This document shows positions 27,973 to 36,831 of a stretch of DNA of 64,000 nucleotides, piece after piece. Source of the DNA: Bacteroidales bacterium (GTDB lineage: Bacteria > Bacteroidota > Bacteroidia > Bacteroidales > F082); contig JANQGJ010000001.1 in assembly GCA_028277395.1 (NCBI GenBank), positions 124,001-188,000 of the forward strand, in the 5' to 3' direction. A model generated the notes under the pieces. The model worked only from the letters and a program-made list of their open reading frames with translations. It had not been told where the DNA came from and did no database searches. A program made the translations under genes and the position numbers. Each line of letters begins with the position of its first letter. Position 1 is the first letter of the stretch.

Positions 27973-29220
27973 TTAATACTCAATTGGGTTGGATTTTAGC
28001 TTAACTCTTTGTTTAATAGTCATATGTTTTGCAAATCTGAATATGAAAAGGAACATGATCAGTTGCCAAAACAGTATACCAAAGTTAGTTTCCCCATATA
28101 TTCCAAATTCGGTAAAAGAGTTTATAATTATGGGGATAAAAACTCCTGTAAACAAGGTTGAAAAATAACTGTTGTTTGAAACGATGGAGGCTCGTATTGT
28201 TACAGTCATCTGTAGTATTACAATAAATAACCCTACAAAGCCAAGGTTCATTAATACCTGAATAAATGTATTATGAGTCATATGTCCGGCGTAAGTATGT
28301 ACGCTCTGAAATGAATCTGTATATGCAATTCTCATAAATCCAAATCCAAAAAACGGTTCTTTTGGTAAACCCTCGGTAAGCAGAGCTTTCCAGAATGGTA
28401 AACGGCCTGTCATGCTAAGTACTTCTTCCAGATCACCCTGTTTGATAAATATCATATTTACTATAACCGGAATACTTAAAAAAACAAGAGACAAAACACC
28501 AACCTTTAATTTTGTATTTTTTGATTTTAATACAAAATAGAGAACAATGGTTAAAAAACCGATCATTGAGGATCTGGATCCGGTTAATATTAATGCATAG
28601 AGTAGAATCAGGAATACAAAGATTGTAGCCGGTTTCAATCCACGAACATAAATATCCATCAGTAACATTCCCAAACCTATAACTGCCAGCATACCAAGTT
28701 CATTTGGGTTCATAAAATAACCACCAAGTCTTGCAACATCACCACCATGTGTTAATCTGAAAAATGAATCGGGATTTATCCATCTTCCGCAAACAAACAC
28801 CAGTATGATCCAGAAGACCGAGTACCCTATAACCAAATGAAAATTAACCTTATTCTTTGAGTTATAGTGATTATACAACATAATAGATTTAACAAAAAAG
28901 TAAACGAATACAAGGCTCTGCGAAGTCATTATTAGCTGTAATAGTGAATAACCCGGCTTTGTGGACCACAGTAATGAAGCAAATCCAAGAAGCAGATACA
29001 TGTAATAAAAGATTTCAATTAACCTGTTTTCCTTTTCAAATGCCGCAACATACTGTCTGGATATTATCCTGTAAAGCATATATGCAAACAATGACATTGA
29101 TACCCTCAAAAAGATTTTAACACCTCTTGTTATAGTTACATTTTCAGAAACTGTGAAATAACCAGATATCATCAATGTCAGGAGAACAATAAGCAATATT
29201 TGAAACCTGGACCGACTCAT
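27973..29220 (-). CDS. O-antigen ligase/polymerase-type membrane protein (Wzy-like)
   Basis: A 415-residue integral membrane protein with about eleven helices. A large central periplasmic loop carries MTGRLPFWKALLTEG, and HMTHNTFIQVLMNLGFVGL follows, typical of the Wzy_C / O-antigen ligase family. Given Wzx, Wzc and Wza in the same block, polymerisation of lipid-linked repeats in the periplasm is the likely role; ligase activity cannot be excluded. Its start overlaps the preceding glycosyltransferase stop by four bases (ATGA). It is the last gene of its block, and a 146-base gap follows. Confidence 0.85.
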   Translation of the reverse strand: MSRSRFQILLIVLLTLMISGYFTVSENVTITRGVKIFLRVSMSLFAYMLYRIISRQYVAAFEKENRLIEIFYYMYLLLGFASLLWSTKPGYSLLQLIMTSQSLVFVYFFVKSIMLYNHYNSKNKVNFHLVIGYSVFWIILVFVCGRWINPDSFFRLTHGGDVARLGGYFMNPNELGMLAVIGLGMLLMDIYVRGLKPATIFVFLILLYALILTGSRSSMIGFLTIVLYFVLKSKNTKLKVGVLSLVFLSIPVIVNMIFIKQGDLEEVLSMTGRLPFWKALLTEGLPKEPFFGFGFMRIAYTDSFQSVHTYAGHMTHNTFIQVLMNLGFVGLFIVILQMTVTIRASIVSNNSYFSTLFTGVFIPIIINSFTEFGIYGETNFGILFWQLIMFLFIFRFAKHMTIKQRVKLKSNPIEY

Positions 29221-30338
29221 TGTGCTAATCTATAAGTGTTAATGTGTTTTTTTGAGATATTCAACCAGTCGAACTCATTTTTAATCATTCTGATTGCATT
29301 TTTACCATAGGTTGCCAGGTTATTGGATTTCATTTTTTTTCTTACACAATTCATTGAAATTGCAATATTTTCCGGAGTGTTTTCTGATAATCCCCATCCT
29401 GCCTTATTCTCAACAATGTAATCCATAACATTTGTTGCTTTGCTTACAACACAAGGGATACCCAGTGATGCTGCTTCAAGTACAGCTCCCGGCATACCTT
29501 CGTTACGTGATGTATGATAAAATGCTGTCATTTCCTGTAATAATTCATTCTTTTCGTCGCCAAACTTTGATCCATGAAATACAACATGATTCTCAATACC
29601 CAGGTCAGCGCATTTCTGTTTCAATTCTACAGTATCCTTACCATCACCAAGTAACCACAAATTTCCACTTCCTTTCAATTCTTTCCTGTAAATTGCAAAA
29701 CCTTCCAAAAGAAGATCCAATCCTTTGGTATGACTGGTAATCCTTCCCATAAAACCAAATATTGGCAGAGTACTGTTTAATCTCTTGTATTTGTTGTCTG
29801 TTTGCTGAAATGTTTGACCATTAGGGATAATCACACTTTCAGCTTTTGGGAACAATGAGGTAAGTGCTTCCTGTTCACTTTCACCAATCAAATGAACCCT
29901 GGACGTTTTTTTTATTAAATACCGCTCGAATAATGCAAAATATATTTTCTTGATCCACCCGTTTTTTCGCATCGCTACTATATTGTAAGATCCATGTGGG
30001 GTATAAACAAAAGATATATTTTGTTTAACCAGAATTCTGGATATCACATAAAACTCAATAATGAATCCTCCATGAATATGAAATACTACATCTCCACTCA
30101 ATTCTGACAAACTGGATTTTAGTTCCCTGTCTATTATTACCCTGCTTTTGGAAGCTTTAAACAACTTAAGCCCGAAAGGAGATTCGATATCAGTGTTCTG
30201 TGGTGTAGGTGTTATTCCCCAAACGGAAACATCATACCCAAGTTTAACCTGTGATACTGCCAGATTGTAAACAACTTTATTCACACCGTTCATTCTGTTT
30301 GGGTTGGCTTTGCCAAGTACCAGATGTATAATTTTCAT
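29217..30338 (-). CDS. GT4 glycosyltransferase
   Basis: A 373-residue GT-B enzyme. The N-terminal LGKANPNRMNGVNKVVYNLA is the acceptor-side glycine-rich start, and the C-terminal EGMPGAVLEAASLGIPCVV holds the E-x7-E motif that binds the sugar nucleotide. ARG-type residues GRITSHTKGLDLLLEGF lie before it. It is expected to extend the lipid-linked repeat unit on the cytoplasmic face. It overlaps the polymerase gene by four bases and starts 11 bases after the flippase stop. Confidence 0.88.
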   Translation of the reverse strand: MKIIHLVLGKANPNRMNGVNKVVYNLAVSQVKLGYDVSVWGITPTPQNTDIESPFGLKLFKASKSRVIIDRELKSSLSELSGDVVFHIHGGFIIEFYVISRILVKQNISFVYTPHGSYNIVAMRKNGWIKKIYFALFERYLIKKTSRVHLIGESEQEALTSLFPKAESVIIPNGQTFQQTDNKYKRLNSTLPIFGFMGRITSHTKGLDLLLEGFAIYRKELKGSGNLWLLGDGKDTVELKQKCADLGIENHVVFHGSKFGDEKNELLQEMTAFYHTSRNEGMPGAVLEAASLGIPCVVSKATNVMDYIVENKAGWGLSENTPENIAISMNCVRKKMKSNNLATYGKNAIRMIKNEFDWLNISKKHINTYRLAQ

Positions 30339-30349
30339 TTTTATGTATT

Positions 30350-31615
30350 TTACTTAGTTAGAGATAATTGTGATTTGCTTTTCCTGAATATTACAATAAG
30401 ATACCAGGATGTCATAATGATCTGCATTGCCATCATACCGATTACAACGCCATAAATTTCAAATGACCGTACCACAGGAAATGCCACACAAATGCTTATA
30501 ATAGCTGTTAATAGATATGAAATGAATATCTCACGGGTCAGCTGCATTGTTCTTAATGCAAAACGAACTGGAATTCCGGTAAACACAAATATGTAAAGAA
30601 TCCCAAATCCCTGAAGAATGTATGCATATTGTGAAAATTCAACACCATATAGTATGTCAAGGATATCACCGGCAAAAAGAAATATTCCGCCAACGAATAG
30701 AATTGTAATCAACAGGCCTTTGTACTCAATTCGCAATAAGTATTTTATAAGGCTGTTAAATCCGTTCCTGGTATAGATTAATGATGCGCTCACCGGTACC
30801 CTGTTTTCTAAGGCCAGAAAAATAACATTCAGAACTCCAATAACATTTTGTCCTATTCTGACTGATCCTAAAGCTATCGGCCCCAAAATACTTCCAGCTG
30901 CCAAAACAAACAGATTCCCTGAAAACCATTGTAATATTGATGTTGCGATCAGCCACCTGTTAAATATCCAGATCTCCCTGAAATTGATAAAAAGTGCTTT
31001 AATACTTAGTCTGATATACTTTCCTGTAGTTGAGCCATATATTGAAGCTAAAAGAAAACTAAAAATCAATATCCTGATGCTCAGTTTAAGACTTAACGAC
31101 CCGGTAATGATTGTTATGGTTATTAATGATATCTGTACACCATAAGCCATAGTGTCTAATATCAAAGCTTTACCGGTTTTTTTATCGGCAAAAAATGACT
31201 TCCTTAAAAAATCATGCATTAAAAAAGACCCTGTCAACAGAACAGTTTCAACAGTTAATTCACTGAGATCCCACCCGGGAAGAACTAAATCAGATAGTGT
31301 AACGAAAATAGTTGTAAGTATTATTGCAGCAATTATGGCAAGCATATTTAATGATGATAAAGCAGATTGTAATGATACTCTGACCATTCCAGATTTTTTA
31401 GGTAACAATGTCAGGGCAGGAGTGGTGATCAATGCCTGGTGCAAGCTGGCGTTGAACAAAACGATCAAACTTATTAAACCAAACTTTCCAAATTCTGAAA
31501 TACCGAGATATCTTGCCAGCAATACTGATACTGTGAAATTTACTCCACTAACAATAGCCTGATCAGACACTACTATTAATCCATTACCATATTTTGATCT
31601 TAGCTTTTGCAACAT
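30350..31615 (-). CDS. polysaccharide flippase (Wzx-like)
   Basis: A 421-residue MOP-superfamily membrane protein with about twelve helices and the typical N-terminal LLARYLGISEFGKFGLISLI pattern. It is predicted to flip undecaprenyl-linked repeat units across the inner membrane. It is four bases downstream of the Wzc-like gene, in the same block as the polymerase and export genes, which fits a Wzx/Wzy-dependent pathway. Confidence 0.85.
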   Translation of the reverse strand: MLQKLRSKYGNGLIVVSDQAIVSGVNFTVSVLLARYLGISEFGKFGLISLIVLFNASLHQALITTPALTLLPKKSGMVRVSLQSALSSLNMLAIIAAIILTTIFVTLSDLVLPGWDLSELTVETVLLTGSFLMHDFLRKSFFADKKTGKALILDTMAYGVQISLITITIITGSLSLKLSIRILIFSFLLASIYGSTTGKYIRLSIKALFINFREIWIFNRWLIATSILQWFSGNLFVLAAGSILGPIALGSVRIGQNVIGVLNVIFLALENRVPVSASLIYTRNGFNSLIKYLLRIEYKGLLITILFVGGIFLFAGDILDILYGVEFSQYAYILQGFGILYIFVFTGIPVRFALRTMQLTREIFISYLLTAIISICVAFPVVRSFEIYGVVIGMMAMQIIMTSWYLIVIFRKSKSQLSLTK

Positions 31616-31619
31616 AGCT

Positions 31620-33935
31620 CTAAAAATAATATTTGAAATAGCGTTTTATTCTTCCTCCAAAACCCTTATATTTTGTTGAATATGACAGGTTACTTCCTGT
31701 AAAGTGTCCGTTGAAATTAGTTGCTTTGTGAACACTATTTACAACGATCCTGATATTTTCAATTCCATATTCTTCTTTGATCATGTCAGAATTTAGGAAA
31801 TACTCCGATTTAGTAAATCCCGACCTTACCAGATACAGGCTTAGATCGCTGTACTTCATCATTTTTATTGCATCAATGGCAAATGCTGAGGCCGGTGTAT
31901 CAATGAGTACAACATCATATATTTCTTTTAGTTTATTAATTATTTCGGGTATTCTGCGTGATCCGACAAGAGTACTTGCAGCCACCTTACTGTTACCTGC
32001 AGGTATGATATCCGGGTTATTAGAGTTACCTGGTATTATGTATTTTTCAGGGGAAATATCCTCCTCAATGATATTACCAATTCCCGGATTTTGATCCGTA
32101 TTGAAGTAGTTGTGAATTGCAGGTGCCCTCAGGTTAAAATCTACAATAAGTACTTTCCAGCCCATCTTTGCATATGAAACAGCAAGCTTTGATGCAATGG
32201 TTGATTTTCCTTCACCACTTATGGATGAAGTAATGGTTATAACTTTCCCTGACAGATCCGAGAAGTTCTCATTTATCCCCGATGCCAGTGTTGAAAACAA
32301 TTCCTCAACAACATCAGGTTTAGCTTGTTTAAGCGATGGAACTACCCCGGCAACAGGTGTAGAAGATATCTTCTCAATATCATGCCTGGTACGAATTCGT
32401 GCATTCATGAATTCATAGGCATAAACAAGGAATATTCCACCTATTAGTCCTAGAAAACCACTTACAATAATTATCAGTTTTTTGTTGGGAGAAACCGGTT
32501 CATCAGGCAAATTACCAAATTCAAGTATCCTGTGAAAACTTAATGTGGCGGCCTTGGCTATTGATGCTTCTGTTCTTTTTTCCATCAAAAACTTATAAAT
32601 TGATTGATTTAGCATAAAATCACGCTCCGCAACAAGCATTTCTTTCTCCCTTGTGGGTAGTTCTTCAAAAACAACAGAAGACTTCTGAAACCTACTTTCC
32701 AGCTCTTCACGCTGTATTGAAATTTCCTTCTTTGAGCTTCTGATACTTTCCTTGATATAAGCTATAACATCTTCAATCTTTTTATCAATAGCTACTACCA
32801 TATCGTTGGTGGGAGTATATTTTATAAGAAGATCTTCTCTTTCAGACTGATATTCTTTCAGCTTTTTGATCAGCTCAGTATATAGCAGGTCACCAAAAGC
32901 CACTTGCGGCGCAAGCTTCAGAAAATCAGAATTACTTTCATTTATATACTTGTTAAGGGTATCAAGTGTTGCTTCCCTGATCTCCAGATTATTTAATTGT
33001 ATCCTTAACTGGGATATTTCACGTAATCCGGTTTCAGTCTCCTGTAGTGTATTAACAACATCATTGTCAATCTTGAATTTCTCCAGTTTTTCTTCCGATA
33101 GTTTTAGTTTATTACTTACATACTCAATCCTGCTGTCAATGAAGTCAAGAGTATTGGAAGCTGCCTTAACCTTGGTTGCAATATAATCGGTAATATAGGT
33201 CTCTGCCAGTGTATTTACTAAAAGTGTCGCCTTTTCAGGAACTGCACTTTTATAAGAAATTCTGATAACAGCAATATCCTTATCTACTTCTTTAATATCT
33301 ATGTTACTTTTAACAATATTAGCCAATTGATGTTCTGAGTGAATCTTAAACTGGTAGTTATCAATCAACTTCAAATCCTTCTTTATGGCAATTAAACTAT
33401 CGTTTAAATAGATTTTAAACCTGAACTGATCGTTAATAAGTATTTCACCAAACCTTCCATTGTACACCATTTGATCATTATCAAACCCATGTTTCAGAAT
33501 AAAGCTGGTATTATCAATAATTGAAAGACTGAAGTCCGTATCATAAATGCCAGAGTTGTATATCTCATACTCAACATAGAATGGAGAATCGTGATACAAT
33601 TCAGACATTTTAATTTTTCCAGTCCTGAAATAGCTAATGTCAAAATCAAGCTTCGACAGGGTACTGATGATCAATTCTTTTGATTTTAATACTTCAACCT
33701 CCGTCATAATACTCTGTTTGGTTGTAAATACGTCGAAATCCTTATATAGATTGGTATTTGAGAATCCCAGTGTTTTATCATCAAGCTTAATTTTTGCAGT
33801 GCTTTCGTACATTGGTACCTGGTAAATAATTGCCCGTGAAGCGAGTAATAATGCTATCACCATTATCCCGATGATTATTGGAGAACGCTTCAAACCAGGT
33901 AACAGGAGCCTTTTTATGTTTTGATTATCATTCAT
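31620..33935 (-). CDS. polysaccharide co-polymerase with BY-kinase domain (Wzc-like)
   Basis: A 771-residue inner-membrane protein that controls chain length and export. One helix lies at about 17-34 and another at about 485-505. The periplasmic part between them has a Wzz-type head and long coiled coils (about 260-440). The cytoplasmic tyrosine-kinase domain starts near 560, with Walker A SSISGEGKST, Walker A' VLIVDFNLR and Walker B VVLIDTP. The C-terminal tail is a tyrosine cluster (SYSTKYKGFGGRIKRYFKYYF contains five Tyr), the expected autophosphorylation site. It lies between wza-like and wzx-like genes with gaps of 6 and 4 bases. No cognate phosphatase is seen. Confidence 0.92.
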   Translation of the reverse strand: MNDNQNIKRLLLPGLKRSPIIIGIMVIALLLASRAIIYQVPMYESTAKIKLDDKTLGFSNTNLYKDFDVFTTKQSIMTEVEVLKSKELIISTLSKLDFDISYFRTGKIKMSELYHDSPFYVEYEIYNSGIYDTDFSLSIIDNTSFILKHGFDNDQMVYNGRFGEILINDQFRFKIYLNDSLIAIKKDLKLIDNYQFKIHSEHQLANIVKSNIDIKEVDKDIAVIRISYKSAVPEKATLLVNTLAETYITDYIATKVKAASNTLDFIDSRIEYVSNKLKLSEEKLEKFKIDNDVVNTLQETETGLREISQLRIQLNNLEIREATLDTLNKYINESNSDFLKLAPQVAFGDLLYTELIKKLKEYQSEREDLLIKYTPTNDMVVAIDKKIEDVIAYIKESIRSSKKEISIQREELESRFQKSSVVFEELPTREKEMLVAERDFMLNQSIYKFLMEKRTEASIAKAATLSFHRILEFGNLPDEPVSPNKKLIIIVSGFLGLIGGIFLVYAYEFMNARIRTRHDIEKISSTPVAGVVPSLKQAKPDVVEELFSTLASGINENFSDLSGKVITITSSISGEGKSTIASKLAVSYAKMGWKVLIVDFNLRAPAIHNYFNTDQNPGIGNIIEEDISPEKYIIPGNSNNPDIIPAGNSKVAASTLVGSRRIPEIINKLKEIYDVVLIDTPASAFAIDAIKMMKYSDLSLYLVRSGFTKSEYFLNSDMIKEEYGIENIRIVVNSVHKATNFNGHFTGSNLSYSTKYKGFGGRIKRYFKYYF

Positions 33936-33941
33936 TTTTTT

Positions 33942-34688
33942 CTAATTAAATACGCTGTAAACTATTGCTATGGCCGATATTAATCCTGCAAACGCAACAA
34001 TGGTTGATGATCGTTTTTCCATATTTTTACTACGACGAACCGGTACATAGATTATATCTCCCGGTAGTATCCTGATATTACTTTGATCATACTTATCCAT
34101 AGACGTCAGGTCAATTATATATGAGTTGGTTGAGTCGCTACTTTCCCTGATAAGTTTAATCTGTGACATATCAGCGTAAAAATCCAATCCTCCAGCCATT
34201 CCCAGTACATCAGTAAGTGAGTTATAATCTTCATCAAGTAAATGATTATCCGGATGTTTTACTTCGCCAAGAACTGTTACCTGTAGATTAAGAACTTTAA
34301 TTACTATAATTGGATCAACTATATGCTCAGCATAAAGTTCCTGAAGATAAATTTCGGCTTGCTGAATTGTTAGTCCCGATAGTTTTACTGTTCCAATCTT
34401 TGGAAGATTTAAAAGTCCCTCATGGTTAATTATTTGCCATTTACCATAAACTTCATTCGAATTATAAATGCCAAATATTGAACCCATACTCAAATCATCA
34501 TGATTCCAAATACTTATTGACAATTTATCATCTGGTTTTAATCTGTAAACAAATCCATCAGTTGCATTTGAATACAGCAGGCTGTTATCAGTTTTGTTTT
34601 CCTGCATTGTAAACATATTTTGAGTACCGCAGGAGGCAAGCAGAGTTATTGCCAATATTAATATACTTATCAGTTTGTAGCTTTTCAT
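33942..34688 (-). CDS. outer-membrane polysaccharide export lipoprotein (Wza-like)
   Basis: A 248-residue lipoprotein: signal peptide with lipobox LLASC, Cys at about residue 20. A polysaccharide-export (Poly_export) domain follows, with YRLKPDDKLSISIWNHDDLS, and an SLBB-type domain with VTVLGEVKHPDNHLLDED. ILPGDIIYVPVRRSK precedes a C-terminal helix (VAFAGLISAIAIVYSVF). That helix is common in Bacteroidota Wza proteins and probably crosses the outer membrane. It forms the exit channel for the polymer delivered by the Wzc-like protein, whose gene starts six bases downstream. Confidence 0.9.
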   Translation of the reverse strand: MKSYKLISILILAITLLASCGTQNMFTMQENKTDNSLLYSNATDGFVYRLKPDDKLSISIWNHDDLSMGSIFGIYNSNEVYGKWQIINHEGLLNLPKIGTVKLSGLTIQQAEIYLQELYAEHIVDPIIVIKVLNLQVTVLGEVKHPDNHLLDEDYNSLTDVLGMAGGLDFYADMSQIKLIRESSDSTNSYIIDLTSMDKYDQSNIRILPGDIIYVPVRRSKNMEKRSSTIVAFAGLISAIAIVYSVFN

Positions 34689-34701
34689 AACACTTTGTTT
34701 T

Positions 34702-35178
34702 CTAGAAATAATAAATTACAAATGCAGCAATCATCAAAACAAAGCCACTCAGGAAAATAGTTCTGAGTTTGTTAAACCGCGACTTCTTTTTATGATTCAT
34801 TATGTTGTTAAATATCTTATCAATTGTATCTGCAATTACAGTCAGGGCATTCTCATCCTTAAGTATATAATCTATTGAACCATATTTAAGTGAATTAACA
34901 GCCACATCAACGCTATTTTGTCCTGACATGAACATAACATGAATATCGGGATCAAAAGCTTTTACTTTTCGTAGTACATCGATACCATTCATTTCTCCAA
35001 GCTGATAATCCATAATAATGATATCAGGTATAAGAAACAGGTTCTCAATGCAATCATCACCTGTACTATAAACTTTAATGTTTGTATAACCTTTCTTATG
35101 AAGAAAGGAATGAACTAATGAACTGTATATCTCATCGTCCTCAACAATAAAGATCAGTATTTCGTTTTTTGGTTTCAT
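34702..35178 (-). CDS. tail-anchored single-domain response regulator receiver
   Basis: A 158-residue protein. Residues 1-125 form a receiver with Glu13-Asp14-Asp15, phosphoacceptor Asp57 (IIMDYQ), Ser/Thr-type SGQ at 85-87 and conserved Lys107 in YILKDE. A basic linker (NHKKKSRFNKLR) and one C-terminal membrane helix (about 140-157) follow. It has no output domain. It is the first gene of the exopolysaccharide export block, 13 bases before the wza-like gene, and pairs with the receiver at 19137-19658. Its receiver also resembles that of the NtrC-type regulator encoded divergently (35353), including the unusual acidic residues after the conserved Lys. A phosphorelay role at the membrane is inferred. 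Confidence 0.87.
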   Translation of the reverse strand: MKPKNEILIFIVEDDEIYSSLVHSFLHKKGYTNIKVYSTGDDCIENLFLIPDIIIMDYQLGEMNGIDVLRKVKAFDPDIHVMFMSGQNSVDVAVNSLKYGSIDYILKDENALTVIADTIDKIFNNIMNHKKKSRFNKLRTIFLSGFVLMIAAFVIYYF

Positions 35179-35211
35179 AATAATATTATTTTTTTGTTTG
35201 ATTATGATATG

Positions 35212-35226
35212 TCAGAATTTGTGCCA
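35212..35226 (-). promoter_or_regulatory. possible sigma-54-type promoter for the exopolysaccharide export block
   Basis: The minus strand reads TGGCACAAATTCTGA: a perfect -24 TGGCAC; the -12 box is CTGA rather than TTGC at the right spacing. The predicted start site would be about 22 bases before the ATG at 35178. No TAnnTTTG element lies in this gap on the minus strand. A very similar string occurs before clpC (50768-50782). Confidence 0.4.
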
Positions 35227-35321
35227 TCTCTTTATATATTTCATTTTCAGTCATTTATAACGATTGACATTTTGTTGATCGGTATCAATACAAAACCATA
35301 GTTTTATTTTGGGATTATTGC

Positions 35322-35329
35322 TATATTTG
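35322..35329 (+). promoter_or_regulatory. -7 promoter element of the NtrC-type regulator gene
   Basis: TATATTTG fits TAnnTTTG, 24 bases before the ATG at 35353. The regulator itself thus appears to be read by the housekeeping sigma factor, unlike the exopolysaccharide block opposite. Confidence 0.45.
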
Positions 35330-35352
35330 CTATTCAACCACGAAAAACGAAT

Positions 35353-36714
35353 ATGGAAGCGACTAAAATTTTTATTGTGGAGGATGATCCATGGTATGCA
35401 GAAATTATTCAATACCATTTAAACCTGAATCCTGACAATGAAGTACACATTTTTAAATCAGGTAAAGAATGCCTGGCAAATCTTCATAAAAAACCAACCG
35501 TTATCACTCTGGACTTCTCACTTCCTGACATGAATGGTAATGAAATAATGAGAAAGATAAAGGAAATAAACCCTGACATTCCTATTATAATAATATCCGG
35601 GCAGGATGACATTACTACAGCAATTGAGTTGCTCAAAGAAGGAGCTTATGACTACATTGTAAAGGATGATGATACTAAATCCAGACTTTGGATAACATTG
35701 AAGAATTTACGTGATAACCTTGAGCTGAAGGAGGAAAATCAGCAACTCCGTGAGGAGGTTAAAAAGAAATATAGTTTCAGCAATATTATAATTGGTAAAA
35801 GTGACAGTATTCAGGATGTATTCATGGTAATGGATAAGACAATTGACTCGAATATTACAGTTAGCATAACCGGTGAAACAGGAACGGGTAAAGAGCTTGT
35901 TGCCAAAGCAATTCACTACAATTCAACACGTGCAAAACATGCGCTTGTTGCATTTAATGTTGCTGCTGTACCTGAAGATCTGCTGGAAAGTGAACTGTTC
36001 GGCCATGAAAAAGGTGCATTCACCGGTGCCAACACCAGAAGAATAGGAAAGTTTGAGGCAGCAAACAAAGGAACATTGTTTTTGGACGAAGTTTCTGAAA
36101 TGAACATGAATATGCAAACCAAGCTGCTGAGAGTCCTTCAGGAGCGGGAGATAACAAGAATTGGAAGTAACAGCAATATTAAGGTTGATGTAAGATTAAT
36201 AACTGCTTCGCATAAAAATCTTGTTGAAGAAGTTAAAAATGGTAATTTCCGTCAGGATCTCTATTATCGGTTAATTGGAATTCCTGTTCATCTGCCACCA
36301 CTTAGAGAGAGAGGATCAGATATAATTCTACTTGCTAACCATTTTGCGGATACTTTTTGTAAAGAAAATAACAGAGAAATGGTTCAGTTTTCATCCGAAT
36401 CCAGGAAAAAGCTGTTGAGCTACAAATATCCCGGAAATGTCAGAGAGTTAAAAGCAATCATTGAAATGGCTGTGATAATGTCAAACTCAAATGAAATAAA
36501 ACCCGAAAATATTACTTTTAGTACTCTTGATACTTTATCAGAGACTTTCAACCAGGATATGACACTGGAAGAATACAATATCATGATAATCAAACACTTG
36601 CTGGAAAGGAATAACAACAATGCAATTAAGGTGTCAAAAATATTGGGTATAGGGAAGTCAACCGTTTACAGAATGATAAAAAAACATAATATTCCTTACC
36701 CTGGTTTGAACTAA
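35353..36714 (+). CDS. NtrC-family sigma-54-dependent response regulator
   Basis: A 453-residue enhancer-binding protein. The receiver (1-120) has Glu10-Asp11-Asp12, phosphoacceptor Asp54 and Lys104 in YIVKDD. The AAA+ domain has Walker A GETGTGKE (174-181) and the sigma-54 contact loop GAFTGA (221-226), followed by LFLDEVSEM and GNVRELK. The C-terminal Fis-type helix-turn-helix (about 410-450) includes AIKVSKILGIGKSTVYRMI. The intact GAFTGA means it can activate sigma-54 RNA polymerase. It is divergent from the exopolysaccharide block, whose heads carry TGGCAC-type motifs, and is followed 117 bases later by a hybrid kinase gene, its probable signal source. Confidence 0.93.
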   Translation: MEATKIFIVEDDPWYAEIIQYHLNLNPDNEVHIFKSGKECLANLHKKPTVITLDFSLPDMNGNEIMRKIKEINPDIPIIIISGQDDITTAIELLKEGAYDYIVKDDDTKSRLWITLKNLRDNLELKEENQQLREEVKKKYSFSNIIIGKSDSIQDVFMVMDKTIDSNITVSITGETGTGKELVAKAIHYNSTRAKHALVAFNVAAVPEDLLESELFGHEKGAFTGANTRRIGKFEAANKGTLFLDEVSEMNMNMQTKLLRVLQEREITRIGSNSNIKVDVRLITASHKNLVEEVKNGNFRQDLYYRLIGIPVHLPPLRERGSDIILLANHFADTFCKENNREMVQFSSESRKKLLSYKYPGNVRELKAIIEMAVIMSNSNEIKPENITFSTLDTLSETFNQDMTLEEYNIMIIKHLLERNNNNAIKVSKILGIGKSTVYRMIKKHNIPYPGLN

Positions 36715-36831
36715 TACCAAAACTTACAGGAACTTTTTATCCGGTGGATCAAAAGTGTAGGATGATTTTCTTATCAGCTAATTATCTTACAGTATAAATA
36801 ATACAATTATGATAACTAACTAATAAACAAT

